Positions 28,080-36,687 of a stretch of 64,000 nt of DNA are shown one piece after another. The DNA is from Phytopseudomonas flavescens. Its GTDB lineage: Bacteria; Pseudomonadota; Gammaproteobacteria; Pseudomonadales; Pseudomonadaceae. Within the stretch, counting starts at the first letter, position 1. Every line of letters starts with the position of its first letter. The stretch lies in assembly GCF_900100535.1 (NCBI RefSeq), contig NZ_FNDG01000018.1:1-64000 (forward strand). Reading direction: 5' to 3'. A program made the position numbers and the translations under genes. Below the pieces are notes generated by a model. The model searched no databases. It was given only the letters and a program-made list of their open reading frames with translations, and was not told the DNA's origin.

Positions 28080-29489
28080 TCAGTCCTCCACTACCCAGGT
28101 GTCCTTGGTACCGCCGCCTTGCGACGAGTTGACCACCAGCGACCCTTCACGCAGGGCCACCCGGGTCAGCCCACCGGGCACCAGACGAGTTTCCTTGCCG
28201 GACAGCACGAAGGGACGCAAATCGATGTGTCGCGGCGCTATGCCGTTCTCGACGAAAGTCGGGCAGGTCGACAGGCACAGGGTCGGCTGCGCGATGTACG
28301 CCTCCGGCCGGGCAATCAGCCGCAAGCGGAACGCTTCGATCTCCGCCTTGCTGGCGGCTGGCCCGACGAGCATGCCGTAACCACCGGAGCCTTGGGTTTC
28401 CTTGACCACCAGGTCCTTGAGGTTGGCCAGCACGTGGGACAGCTCGCTGGGCTTGCGGCATTGCCAGGTCGGCACGTTCTTGAGGATCGGCTCCTCGTCG
28501 AGGTAGAAGCGGATCATCTCGCCGACATAGGGGTAGATCGACTTGTCGTCGGCCACCCCGGTGCCGATGGCGTTGGCCAGCACCACGTTGCCGGAACGGT
28601 AGGTGGACAGCAGGCCGGGAACGCCGAGCATCGAGTCGGGGTTGAAAGCCAGCGGATCGAGGTAGGCATCGTCGAGCCGGCGATACACCACATCGACCTG
28701 CCTGGCCCCCGAGGTGGTGCGCATGAACAGCTTGTCGTCGCGCACGAACAGGTCGGCACCTTCCACCAGTTCCACGCCCATTTCGCGGGCCAGAAAGGCG
28801 TGCTCGAAGTAGGCACTGTTGAAGCGCCCCGGCGTCAGCACCACCACCGTAGGGTTATCCAGCGGGCTGGAACTCTTCAGGGTGTCGAGCAGCAGGCTCG
28901 GATAATGATCGATGGGGGCGATGCGCTGATTGGCGAACAGCTCGGGGAACAGGCGCATCATCATCTTGCGGTCTTCGAGCATGTAGCTGACGCCACTGGG
29001 CGTGCGCAGGTTGTCCTCGAGCACGTAGTAGGTACCATCGCCATCGCGAACCAGGTCGACGCCGGCGATGTGCGCATACAGGTCACGGTGCAGGTCCAGC
29101 CCCTGCATCGCCATCTGGTAGCCTTCGTTGGCCAGCACCTGTTCGGCTGGGATCAACCCGGCCTTGATGATGCGCTGGTCGTGGTACAGATCGGCGAGGA
29201 ACATGTTCAGCGCCTGTACCCGCTGAATGCAACCGCGCTCGACGATACGCCACTCGCTGGTCGGAATGCTGCGCGGAATGATGTCGAAGGGGATCAATCG
29301 CTCGGTGCCCTGGTCGTCACCGTAAAGCGTGAAGGTGATGCCGGCGCGGTGAAAAAGCAGATCCGCCTCACGGCGCCGCTGAGCCAGCAGTTCCTGCGGA
29401 GTGTCCGCCAGCCAGCGGGCGAAAGCTTGATAATGCGGACGACAGGCGCCATCCGCCAGGTGCATCTCATCGTAAAAGGTGCGGGCCAT
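28080..29489 (-). CDS. Circularly permuted ATP-grasp type 2 protein
   Basis: A 469-residue CP_ATPgrasp_2 (DUF404/407) protein predicted to form amide bonds with ATP. Visible family stretches: GDDQGTERLIPFDIIPR, GLDLHRDLYAHIAGVDLVRD, YYVLEDNLRTPSGVSYMLE and VVKETQGSGGYGMLVGP near 375. AAGGAG lies 7 bases before the ATG. It is the first gene of the operon with alpha-E and transglutaminase genes. Related ligases are proposed to attach amino acids to a peptide or small scaffold; no small precursor peptide gene is obvious between 29490 and 29847. Confidence 0.92.
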   Translation of the reverse strand: MARTFYDEMHLADGACRPHYQAFARWLADTPQELLAQRRREADLLFHRAGITFTLYGDDQGTERLIPFDIIPRSIPTSEWRIVERGCIQRVQALNMFLADLYHDQRIIKAGLIPAEQVLANEGYQMAMQGLDLHRDLYAHIAGVDLVRDGDGTYYVLEDNLRTPSGVSYMLEDRKMMMRLFPELFANQRIAPIDHYPSLLLDTLKSSSPLDNPTVVVLTPGRFNSAYFEHAFLAREMGVELVEGADLFVRDDKLFMRTTSGARQVDVVYRRLDDAYLDPLAFNPDSMLGVPGLLSTYRSGNVVLANAIGTGVADDKSIYPYVGEMIRFYLDEEPILKNVPTWQCRKPSELSHVLANLKDLVVKETQGSGGYGMLVGPAASKAEIEAFRLRLIARPEAYIAQPTLCLSTCPTFVENGIAPRHIDLRPFVLSGKETRLVPGGLTRVALREGSLVVNSSQGGGTKDTWVVED

Positions 29490-29847
29490 GCCGTACTCCT
29501 TGCCACCCGTGTCAAGCCATACGCTGCAAACGTCGAGCCAGCGTATTTATTCCTTTAAAATCATTTGGCCGTCCTGAAAAAGGAGCCCTTTCGCACCACA
29601 TTGATGCACGCGCATGCTCCCTGATCACAGGCCATGCTCCATCGCGTTGCACCGCGCGGTCGTCAATGGCGCCTCATGAAAGCGTAGACAGGCGGTACGG
29701 CAAAGCATTGCACTTTTATCTGAGGCCCTTCCGTCCAGAAAAACCCTGATGGGAGAAACCTCGACGGCAGCACGCGATCCCACCATACAGGTGCCGTGTA
29801 TCCACGCGGCTGACCAGCATCAAAGGTCCATGAATAAGGAATGCCCG
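29490..29847. other. Intergenic region between divergent ATP-grasp operon and protealysin gene
   Basis: 358 bases. No supported ORF. A short stretch near 29545-29570 is AT-rich (ATTTATTCCTTTAAAATCATTTG lies here, shown partly), which on the minus strand would suit a promoter for the ATP-grasp operon. A plus-strand frame from 29749 runs into the protease gene but without a good ribosome binding site. Confidence 0.45.
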
Positions 29848-30891
29848 ATGAACAGCTGCCTCGTACCTCCCTATATCCTCGACCGTATCATCGGTCACGG
29901 CACCGAACGTCAACGCGACTGCGCGCGTAGCACTCTGAATCATGTCAAATCGTTGCGACTGAATGCCGGAGTGTCGACGCGCGCCGCGCAGTCGGTCGGG
30001 TCTGTTTCGGCGCAGACGGGTCGTCCGGACCGCAGCGTTCACGATGCCCAGCAGGACATGCGGCTGCCGGGCGTACTGACCCGCGGCGAGGGCCAGGCCG
30101 CTACGGGCGACCTGGCAGTGGACGAGGCGTATGACGCGCTGGGCGCCACCTATGCCTTTTTCTGGAAGGTTCTGGGCCGTCACTCCATCGACGGCAAGGG
30201 CCTCCCATTGGTAGGCAGCGTGCACTATGGACAGGCCTATGAGAATGCGTTCTGGAACGGCGAACAGATGGTCTTTGGCGACGGCGACGGAGAAATCTTC
30301 AACCGTTTCACCATCGCCCTGGACGTGGTCGCCCACGAGCTGACCCACGGAGTCATCGATAGCGAGGCGGCACTTGCCTACGTCAACCAGTCCGGGGCGT
30401 TGAACGAATCGCTGTCGGATGTGTTCGGCATTCTCACCAAGCAATACGCGTTGCAGCAGACTGCCGAACAGTCGGACTGGATCATCGGCGCAGGCCTGTT
30501 GACCGACGCCGTGAATGGCCAGGGTCTGCGCTCCATGTCGGCACCAGGCAGCGCCTACGACGACCCCTTGCTGGGCAAGGACCCGCAACCGGCGCACATG
30601 GATGATTTCGTCGAGACACGTGACGACAATGGCGGCGTGCATATCAATTCCGGGATTCCCAATCGCGCCTTTCACCTGGCATCCACCGCCCTCGGTGGAT
30701 TCGCCTGGGAAAAGGCCGGGCTCATCTGGTACGACACCCTGTGCGACCGGCGTTTGAGCAACGACGCCTCGTTCGTGGATTTCGCACGCCTGTGCGTGGA
30801 CAGGGCGCAGCAGCGTTATGGACAGGGTTCGGCGGAGGCGAATGCCGTGGCGAAGGCTTGGGATGACGTCGGCGTAAGGATCGCATCATGA
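29848..30891 (+). CDS. Protealysin-like M4 metalloprotease
   Basis: A 347-residue thermolysin-family zinc protease without a signal peptide. The short N-terminal propeptide (CLVPPYILDRIIGHG, about 3-17) is the protealysin-type precursor domain. Zinc site HELTHGVIDSEAAL near residue 168-181 (HExxH plus downstream Glu in ALNESLSDVFG), and the catalytic His in DNGGVHINSGIPNRAF. The start at 29848 has AAGGA 8 bases upstream. It overlaps the emfourin gene by 4 bases (ATGA). In Serratia, protealysin acts as a possibly intracellular/invasion-related protease. Confidence 0.93.
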   Translation: MNSCLVPPYILDRIIGHGTERQRDCARSTLNHVKSLRLNAGVSTRAAQSVGSVSAQTGRPDRSVHDAQQDMRLPGVLTRGEGQAATGDLAVDEAYDALGATYAFFWKVLGRHSIDGKGLPLVGSVHYGQAYENAFWNGEQMVFGDGDGEIFNRFTIALDVVAHELTHGVIDSEAALAYVNQSGALNESLSDVFGILTKQYALQQTAEQSDWIIGAGLLTDAVNGQGLRSMSAPGSAYDDPLLGKDPQPAHMDDFVETRDDNGGVHINSGIPNRAFHLASTALGGFAWEKAGLIWYDTLCDRRLSNDASFVDFARLCVDRAQQRYGQGSAEANAVAKAWDDVGVRIAS

Positions 30892-31205
30892 AAAGACTGC
30901 CCGAGCTGGGTAGCGATGCCGTGGTGCGGATTTCCCGCCAGGGCGGATTCGCGGCGATCGCTGCGCTGAGTCATCCGCGGGAAATCGACTTCGCGCAGTG
31001 CGACCCGAACCAACGCGGGCAGGTCTGCTCGGTTCTGCAGACCTGCCTGCCGATGGCCAGCCAGGAAGCGGGTAAGGGAGACCAGCGTTTCTATCGCATC
31101 GAGCTGCGGATAGCGCGCCAGGACGCACCAGGCGAGTTGGTGCTGCAGATCCCCGAGGAGCGGGCGCCCAGTGATCTGGTGAAACTCTGGGAAAAAGGTG
31201 CCTGA
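30888..31205 (+). CDS. Emfourin-type protealysin inhibitor
   Basis: A 105-residue soluble protein, co-translated with the M4 protease through a 4-base start/stop overlap. Emfourin-like features: VVRISRQGGFAAIAA at the N-terminus and FYRIELRI near residue 65, with a C-terminal VLQIPEERAPSDLVKLWE. In Serratia, emfourin binds protealysin tightly and blocks its active site. The pairing and overlap here support the same role; the direct evidence is family resemblance and position. Confidence 0.88.
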   Translation: MKRLPELGSDAVVRISRQGGFAAIAALSHPREIDFAQCDPNQRGQVCSVLQTCLPMASQEAGKGDQRFYRIELRIARQDAPGELVLQIPEERAPSDLVKLWEKGA

Positions 31206-31237
31206 CGGCCCCGGCAGTGGCTGAGGCCAGGGCCGTC
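31204..31237. terminator. Stem-loop after the protealysin-emfourin operon
   Basis: Eight-bp stem GACGGCCC / GGGCCGTC separated by 18 bases, beginning at the emfourin stop codon and lying before the convergent RraB-family gene. There is no T-run, so it is a weak terminator candidate. Confidence 0.5.
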
Positions 31238-31260
31238 GACTGGTTCGATGAGCCCTGGCA

Positions 31261-31608
31261 TCAATCCCTCAGACCACCGGGCCTGGGCTCCTGGGTCACG
31301 CCCCAGCCATCCAGCTTGCCGCCCAGGGGCACCACGACGGCCTGCATGCCCTGTTCGAAATCATCGATACCCGCATAGGTGACATGCATCACCTTGCTCA
31401 CCTGCAAGTGCCACCCGCCTTCGTCCCGTTCGGTGACTTGGGCGTGCAGCGACTCGCCGCGAAAGTTTTGCGTCGCCTTCAGCGCGTTGCTCTCATCGGA
31501 AAAAATTGCGTAGAACTCGATGGGATGGACACTGGCAAAGTCGAATCCCCCCTGCTTCATCCGACCCAGGACGCCACCGCTGACATCATCGTGCAAGGCT
31601 GTGCTCAT
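31261..31608 (-). CDS. RraB-family protein (ribonuclease E inhibitor fold)
   Basis: A 115-residue protein of the RraB/DUF695-like family: GGVLGRMKQGGFDFASVHPI, EFYAIFSDESNALKA, WHLQVSKVMHVTYAGIDDFE and a final GGKLDGWGV. E. coli RraB binds RNase E and lowers its activity. The start at 31608 (MSTALHDDV) is chosen because GGAG lies 10 bases upstream. Role as an RNase E regulator in this organism is inferred from the family. Confidence 0.85.
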   Translation of the reverse strand: MSTALHDDVSGGVLGRMKQGGFDFASVHPIEFYAIFSDESNALKATQNFRGESLHAQVTERDEGGWHLQVSKVMHVTYAGIDDFEQGMQAVVVPLGGKLDGWGVTQEPRPGGLRD

Positions 31609-31855
31609 AACGTTGATCTCCATCGGGTAGAAAGGTTGGATCGTCGCACCACCGGCACTCAGCCGCCTGCCCTGAATGACGGGCGCGGGCCTCGAAAGCC
31701 GGCCCTCCCAAGAGAATAGACCGCTCGGCAGCGCGCGTCGTCGTGCCGCCTCACCATGCTATACCCATTGATGAACAGCATGCCCGTCTTTCAGCTGGAT
31801 TTCGATCAAGGATCAGCGCACTGCCCCGGCGGGCCAGACACAGGAGGTATCACCC

Positions 31856-32134
31856 ATGAATACGTTACAGTGCACCCACCGTGGCTACCGTATCAACGCC
31901 GACGTCATGGAGCATCCTGGCATTCCAACCCCCTGGGCGGGCGGGTGCCGGATCACCGCCCCCGACGGTCGCAGTACCCGACGACTGGTCCTGCCGGTGA
32001 ACGGCGCATTCCTCGAGAACCTGGGCAAGGCTCAGCACGCCTCGATCGCCCATGGTAAATGGCTGGTCGACCAGTATCTTGATAAGCAGCGGGATCTTTT
32101 TAACGATGGTGCGGCCAAACATCACGCAGCATGA
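31856..32134 (+). CDS. Small hypothetical protein
   Basis: A 92-residue protein, MNTLQCTHRGYRINADVMEH..., with a near-perfect AGGAGGT 8 bases before the ATG and a stem-loop 10 bases after the stop. The sequence is soluble and His/Gly-rich (TPWAGGCRITAPDGRSTRRL), with an acidic helical tail. The strong expression signals and flanking terminator support it as a real gene. No known family recognised. Confidence 0.72.
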   Translation: MNTLQCTHRGYRINADVMEHPGIPTPWAGGCRITAPDGRSTRRLVLPVNGAFLENLGKAQHASIAHGKWLVDQYLDKQRDLFNDGAAKHHAA

Positions 32135-32144
32135 GGCCGTCCCG

Positions 32145-32171
32145 AATGGCCCGCATCCGCAGCGGGCCATT
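32145..32171 (+). terminator. Rho-independent terminator of the 92-residue gene
   Basis: Ten-bp stem AATGGCCCGC / GCGGGCCATT with a 7-base loop followed by GCATTTTCC, 10 bases after the stop codon of the preceding ORF. Confidence 0.8.
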
Positions 32172-32232
32172 GCATTTTCCAGCCAAAGCGCGCAAGCGCC
32201 CACTCCAGCGGGTCTCATGCTCAGATAGATCC

Positions 32233-32254
32233 CGGCCACCTATGGAGGTGGCCG
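32233..32254. promoter_or_regulatory. Hairpin in the leader of the lipoprotein gene
   Basis: A 9-bp stem CGGCCACCT / AGGTGGCCG with a 4-base ATGG loop, 28 bases before the next start codon. It could be a translation-modulating leader hairpin or a second terminator; nothing in the sequence decides. Confidence 0.45.
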
Positions 32255-32282
32255 CTCCCATTCGAGACGAAGGTTGGATTTC

Positions 32283-32873
32283 ATGGCGCAACGCACGCTT
32301 TTCATTTCCACAGTTTTGATGACCAGCATCCTCGCACTCACCGCTTGCAGTGATGCCGACAACACCCCAGCCAAGACCGCCTCGGCCGCCCAGAGCAGCC
32401 CGCCAACGCTGCAGGAAAAAGCGGATCTCAGCCCATTCGCCGGTTTCGCCAGCGCGCGCTTCGGCAGTGACGAAGCGGCGGTACGTGCCGCCTGGAAGGG
32501 TTCTCTGCGCGAAGCGAGGGGTATATCGGACACCTGCCGCCAACTGGTTCAGGATCCGCGGCCCGAGAAGGGTTTCGGAACCTCGTTCATGCTGGAGAAC
32601 GGACTGTTCGTGCGTTACGACATCGATACCCGCGAGCGCAAGGCGCCCCGTGGATTGCAGGTTGGCAGCAGCGCCCAGCAGATCCGTTCCACCTATCCCG
32701 GTCAGTTCGAAGAGCAGCCACACAAGTACGTAGAGGGCGCCCGCACCTTTATCGTCAAACCCTTCGCTGACAACGAGGCACGGCTCGTCTTCGAGACGGA
32801 CGCCAACGGCCTGGTGACTCGTTGGCGGATAGGCATGCCCCCTGCCGTGTTCTACGTCGAAGGCTGCAGCTGA
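32283..32873 (+). CDS. Hypothetical lipoprotein
   Basis: A 196-residue predicted lipoprotein: signal MAQRTLFISTVLMTSILALT with lipobox ALTAC (Cys near residue 22; +2 is Ser, consistent with outer-membrane sorting). The mature part has conserved-looking SPFAGFASARFGSDEAAVRA and a C-terminal LVFETDANGLVTRWRIGMPP, a pattern seen in small Pseudomonas lipoproteins of unknown role. A start nine bases earlier is possible but less likely. Confidence 0.75.
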   Translation: MAQRTLFISTVLMTSILALTACSDADNTPAKTASAAQSSPPTLQEKADLSPFAGFASARFGSDEAAVRAAWKGSLREARGISDTCRQLVQDPRPEKGFGTSFMLENGLFVRYDIDTRERKAPRGLQVGSSAQQIRSTYPGQFEEQPHKYVEGARTFIVKPFADNEARLVFETDANGLVTRWRIGMPPAVFYVEGCS

Positions 32874-33215
32874 GACGGTGTTGGTGCAGGTCGTGCGGCT
32901 CGCTTGTGACAGCTGCACGCAATGCCTGCAAGCGGCCCACCCCCATGGTGATCCGCTTGCAGGCAGTCGGGCGCATGCGCAGCAGGGGCGCCAGGCCATC
33001 CGTGCCGAGCGACAGCTGCGGAACAAGACCGGACATGATCCAGCGGACTCAGAAATCGGCAATAGCCGGCACGGGATGACGCGCTTCACCCACCGCCACG
33101 GACTTTAAGGCGGTTCTGGGAAGCGCTACCACGGGGCATGGCGGCAGCTGTGCAGGCAGGTTTACAGCATTGGTGGCGAAGGTAGAATGGCGCCACTTTT
33201 CCGCGGAAACCCCAG
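32874..33215. other. Intergenic region with a long inverted repeat before trkH
   Basis: 342 bases. A perfect 13-bp inverted repeat, TGCCTGCAAGCGG (32923-32935) / CCGCTTGCAGGCA (32953-32965), can form a strong hairpin about 50 bases after the lipoprotein gene. A 93-codon minus-strand frame (32755-33036) overlaps the lipoprotein gene and lacks a ribosome binding site, so I do not call it. trkH promoter position is not clear. Confidence 0.5.
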
Positions 33216-34670
33216 ATGGCCTGGCCGACCTTAAGACTCATCGCGTTCATCAACGGTATCTTTCTGATCACCCTGGCCATCGGCATGACCGGCCCCATGC
33301 TGACACTGGTGGCCTTCGAGCGTGCACCCGAGCTGAGTCCCTTCATCTGGTCGAGCCTGATAACCTTCATCGCCGGGCTGTCGATGATCGTTCGCGGCCG
33401 TCCCCAGGATGTACACCTGCGCCCCCGCGACATGTACCTGCTGACGGTCTCGAGCTGGCTGATGGTCTGCATATTCGCTGCGCTGCCGTTCATGTTCACC
33501 CAGCACATGAGCTACACCGATGCCTTTTTCGAGAGCATGTCGGGCATAACCGCCACCGGCGCCACCGTATTGATCGGCCTGGACAGCATGTCCCCGGGCA
33601 TCCTGATCTGGCGCTCGATGCTGCACTGGCTCGGCGGTATCGGCTTCATCGCCATGGCCGTGGCGGTCCTGCCCATGCTGCGCATCGGCGGCATGCGGTT
33701 GTTCCAGACCGAGTCGTCGGATCGCTCCGACAAGGTCATGCCACGCTCGCACATGGTGGCCAAGTACATGGTGGTGGCCTACCTGGGGATCAGCCTGCTC
33801 GGTTGCCTGGGCTTCTGGCTCGCCGGCATGAGCTTCTTCGACGCCATCAACCACAGCATGTCGGCGATCTCCACGGGTGGATTCTCCACCTCGGACCTGT
33901 CCCTGGCCAAATGGACACAGCCCGCGGTGCACTGGGTGGCGGTGGTATTGATGATACTCGGCAGCCTGCCTTTCGTGCTGTATGTCTCGACCCTGCGCGG
34001 CAACCTCGGCGCGGTGCTGGGTGACCAACAGGTACGTGGCTTCCTCGCCATCCTGGTGGGTACCTGGCTGATTCTCGGTACCTGGTACTACCTGACCACC
34101 GACCTGCACTGGCTCGATGCCCTGCGCCACGTGGCAGTGAACAGCACCTCGATCATGACCACCACCGGTTTCGCCCTTGGCGATTATTCGTTGTGGGGCG
34201 GCTTCGCCGGCATGCTGTTCTTCTACCTGGGCTTTATCGGCGGCTGCTCGGGCTCCACCGCCGGTGGCTTGAAAATCTTCCGCTTCCAGGTCGCCTATAT
34301 CCTGCTCAAGGCCAACCTGATGCAACTGGTGCATCCTCGCGCGGTGATCAAGCAGCAATACAACCGCCATCGGCTCGACGAGGATATCGTCCGTTCGATC
34401 CTCACCTTCTCCTTCTTCTTCACCATCACCATCGCTCTGCTGGCCCTGGCGCTGACCCTGTGTGGCCTGGACTGGATCACCGCACTGAGCGGGGCGGCCA
34501 GCACGGTGGCCGGCGTAGGCCCCGGCATGGGCCCGATCATCGGCCCGGCCGGCACCTACGCCAGCCTACCGGATATGGCCAAGTGGCTGCTGACCCTGGG
34601 CATGCTGCTGGGGCGCCTGGAAATCCTCACCGTACTGGTTCTGCTGATGCCTGCTTTCTGGCGACATTGA
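33216..34670 (+). CDS. trkH: Trk potassium uptake membrane subunit TrkH
   Basis: A 484-residue TrkH/KtrB-superfamily K+ channel-like transporter with four pore repeats. The filter loops are visible as ESMSGITATGATV (first), HSMSAISTGGFSTSD (second), NSTSIMTTTGFALGD (third) and AASTVAGVGPGMGP (fourth), each with the key glycine. Length and the IGGCSGSTAGGLKIFR segment fit TrkH. It needs the cytoplasmic NAD-binding subunit TrkA, which is not in this window. The ribosome binding site CGGAAA lies 8 bases upstream. Confidence 0.94.
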   Translation: MAWPTLRLIAFINGIFLITLAIGMTGPMLTLVAFERAPELSPFIWSSLITFIAGLSMIVRGRPQDVHLRPRDMYLLTVSSWLMVCIFAALPFMFTQHMSYTDAFFESMSGITATGATVLIGLDSMSPGILIWRSMLHWLGGIGFIAMAVAVLPMLRIGGMRLFQTESSDRSDKVMPRSHMVAKYMVVAYLGISLLGCLGFWLAGMSFFDAINHSMSAISTGGFSTSDLSLAKWTQPAVHWVAVVLMILGSLPFVLYVSTLRGNLGAVLGDQQVRGFLAILVGTWLILGTWYYLTTDLHWLDALRHVAVNSTSIMTTTGFALGDYSLWGGFAGMLFFYLGFIGGCSGSTAGGLKIFRFQVAYILLKANLMQLVHPRAVIKQQYNRHRLDEDIVRSILTFSFFFTITIALLALALTLCGLDWITALSGAASTVAGVGPGMGPIIGPAGTYASLPDMAKWLLTLGMLLGRLEILTVLVLLMPAFWRH

Positions 34671-34741
34671 CCGCCAGCGCCATGCAGACCCGGAACCGGC
34701 CCTACACTCTCCTGACCTAACAACAAACAGGAAGCCAGTCG

Positions 34742-35059
34742 ATGAGCAGCCAGCCCCCGGGGCCCTTCAACTCCTTCGCCGAGTTCTACACCTATTACCT
34801 CCAGGAACACGCCAACCCGACCTGCCGGCGCCTCCACTATCTGGGCAGCCTGCTGGTTCTGGTGGTACTCGGCTATGCCCTGAGCAGTCAGCGCTGGCAC
34901 TGGCTGCTGGCCTTGCCGATTATCGGCTATGGCTTTGCATGGATGGGCCATCTGTTCTTCGAACACAACCGCCCGGCCACCTTCCAGTATCCGCTGTACT
35001 CGCTGATCGGCGATTGGGTGATGCTCAAGGACGCGCTCACGGGGCGAATCCGCTTTTAA
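34742..35059 (+). CDS. Mpo1-like / DUF962 membrane protein
   Basis: A 105-residue Mpo1-like (DUF962) protein: FAEFYTYYLQEHANPTCRRL with the conserved His, two to three hydrophobic segments, and GFAWMGHLFFEHNRPATFQY near the middle, where GHxxFExNRP is the family signature. Yeast Mpo1 is an iron-dependent dioxygenase of 2-hydroxy fatty acids; a similar lipid role is possible but unproven for bacteria. AGGAAG 8 bases before the ATG. Confidence 0.9.
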   Translation: MSSQPPGPFNSFAEFYTYYLQEHANPTCRRLHYLGSLLVLVVLGYALSSQRWHWLLALPIIGYGFAWMGHLFFEHNRPATFQYPLYSLIGDWVMLKDALTGRIRF

Positions 35060-35298
35060 CGATCGGCAGGCGAACTGCAACGCTAGAAAACGGCTATTCG
35101 CATGACAGGTCACTGCGCCTTTGCCGGTCCTGACATCAACGTATATGATCCCGTTTTCGCACCTGGATCCGTTGCCGTCTCGGCGCCGCCGCACCGCGAG
35201 GCAAGACACGGGCCGCGAAGCCTGGCTGGCTTCGTGCGCTGCTTCCAGGCCAGCGCCCGGTGATGCAGCCGGATCACCAGCAGGATCGTAGCCAACGC

Positions 35299-36687
35299 AT
35301 GAATGCCCCTCAATCATCGTACCTGGCAGTGCTGCCGAAGATGCCCATACGCGAGTATTACTCACGGGTCATGGCATACATCGCCCTGGCAGCTGCCGTC
35401 GCCGCCGGGACCTATTGTCAGGCGTTCACCCCCTCGCTGCTGTGGATAGTGCCCTACGCCCTGCTGTACCCCCACCTGGCGTACTGGCTGAGCAAGCATC
35501 CTCGTGCCGAACACCCCCACTACACCATCCTCTGCCTGCTATTCATCGATGCGCTGCACACTGGAATAGCCGTGGTGATGCTGGGTTTCTCGGTGGTGCC
35601 CAGCCTGATGAGCCTGCTGACCCTCACCTTCAGCGCGTTGATCATCGGCGGGCTACGCAACCTAGGCATCGCATTGCTGGTCGCGCTCAGCGCGACTCTG
35701 TTGACCGCCTCGCTTACCGATACGCGGGTGAATCTGCACACCCCGGTTGTGGTCGCGGTGGTCAGCATCGTTTTCACGACGATGTACCTGTGTATCACCG
35801 CGTATTTCGTCCACCAGCAAGGCATCCGGCTCATTCGCATTCGTAGCGAGGTGAAGGGCGAGCAGGAAAAGGCTGCACGCCTGGCCCGCAACCTGGCCAA
35901 ATACCTGTCGCCCCAGGTGTGGGAGTCGATCTTCAGCGGCAAGAAGCATGTGCGCCTGGAAACCCAGCGCAAGAAGCTCACGGTGTTCTTCTCCGACATC
36001 CGTGGTTTCACCGAGCTGTCCGAAGAGCTCGAGGCAGAAGCGCTCACCGACCTGCTCAACACCTATCTCAACGAAATGTCGAAGATCTGCATGAAGTTCG
36101 GCGGTACCATCGACAAATTCATCGGCGACAGCGTGATGGTGTTCTTCGGCGACCCGAGCAGCCAGGGCGCCAAGAAGGACGCCATGGCCGCCGTGTCGAT
36201 GGCCATCGCGATGCGCAAGCACATGAAGGTATTGCGCCAGCATTGGCGTGCCCAAGGCATCACCAAGCCGCTGGAGATTCGCATGGGCCTCAACACCGGC
36301 TATTGCACGGTGGGCAACTTCGGCGCCAACACGCGCATGGACTACACCATCATCGGCCGCGACGTGAACCTGGCCAGCCGCCTGGAAAGCGCCGCCGAAG
36401 CCGGCGAGATCCTCATCTCCCATGAGACCTACTCGCTGATCAAGGACGTGATCATGTGCCGCGACAAGGGCCAGATCAGCGTCAAGGGCTTCACCCGGCC
36501 GGTGCAGATCTACCAGGTGGTGGACTTCCGCCGTGACTTGGGTGCCACCTCCAGTTATGTCGAGCACGAGTTGCCTGGTTTCTCCATGTATCTCGACACC
36601 AACGGCATTCAGAACTTCGACAAGGAGCGGGTCATTCAGGCCCTGCAACAGGCTGCCGAAAAGCTGCGTGACAAGATCATCATGTGA
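35299..36687 (+). CDS. cyaB: Membrane adenylate cyclase CyaB
   Basis: A 462-residue class III adenylate cyclase. The N-terminal MASE2-type sensor domain has six predicted membrane spans (about 25-180). A HAMP-like helix (RIRSEVKGEQEKAARLARNL) precedes the cyclase (about 225-425) with metal site FFSDIRGFTELSE, IDKFIGDSVMVFFGD and transition-state residues in GRDVNLASRLESAA. The start MNAPQSSY gives the same length I recall for P. aeruginosa CyaB; an in-frame ATG 13 codons upstream is possible. In P. aeruginosa it makes cAMP for Vfr-dependent virulence and surface sensing. It overlaps the convergent glycosyltransferase by 8 bases. Confidence 0.92.
   Translation: MNAPQSSYLAVLPKMPIREYYSRVMAYIALAAAVAAGTYCQAFTPSLLWIVPYALLYPHLAYWLSKHPRAEHPHYTILCLLFIDALHTGIAVVMLGFSVVPSLMSLLTLTFSALIIGGLRNLGIALLVALSATLLTASLTDTRVNLHTPVVVAVVSIVFTTMYLCITAYFVHQQGIRLIRIRSEVKGEQEKAARLARNLAKYLSPQVWESIFSGKKHVRLETQRKKLTVFFSDIRGFTELSEELEAEALTDLLNTYLNEMSKICMKFGGTIDKFIGDSVMVFFGDPSSQGAKKDAMAAVSMAIAMRKHMKVLRQHWRAQGITKPLEIRMGLNTGYCTVGNFGANTRMDYTIIGRDVNLASRLESAAEAGEILISHETYSLIKDVIMCRDKGQISVKGFTRPVQIYQVVDFRRDLGATSSYVEHELPGFSMYLDTNGIQNFDKERVIQALQQAAEKLRDKIIM

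Noticed and set aside
28008..29558. Plus-strand open frame of 516 codons opposite the ATP-grasp gene
   Set aside because: Shadow of the minus-strand gene, with no start signals and no family resemblance.
32755..33036. Minus-strand 93-codon frame overlapping the lipoprotein gene and the gap before trkH
   Set aside because: No ribosome binding site and it overlaps a better-supported gene.
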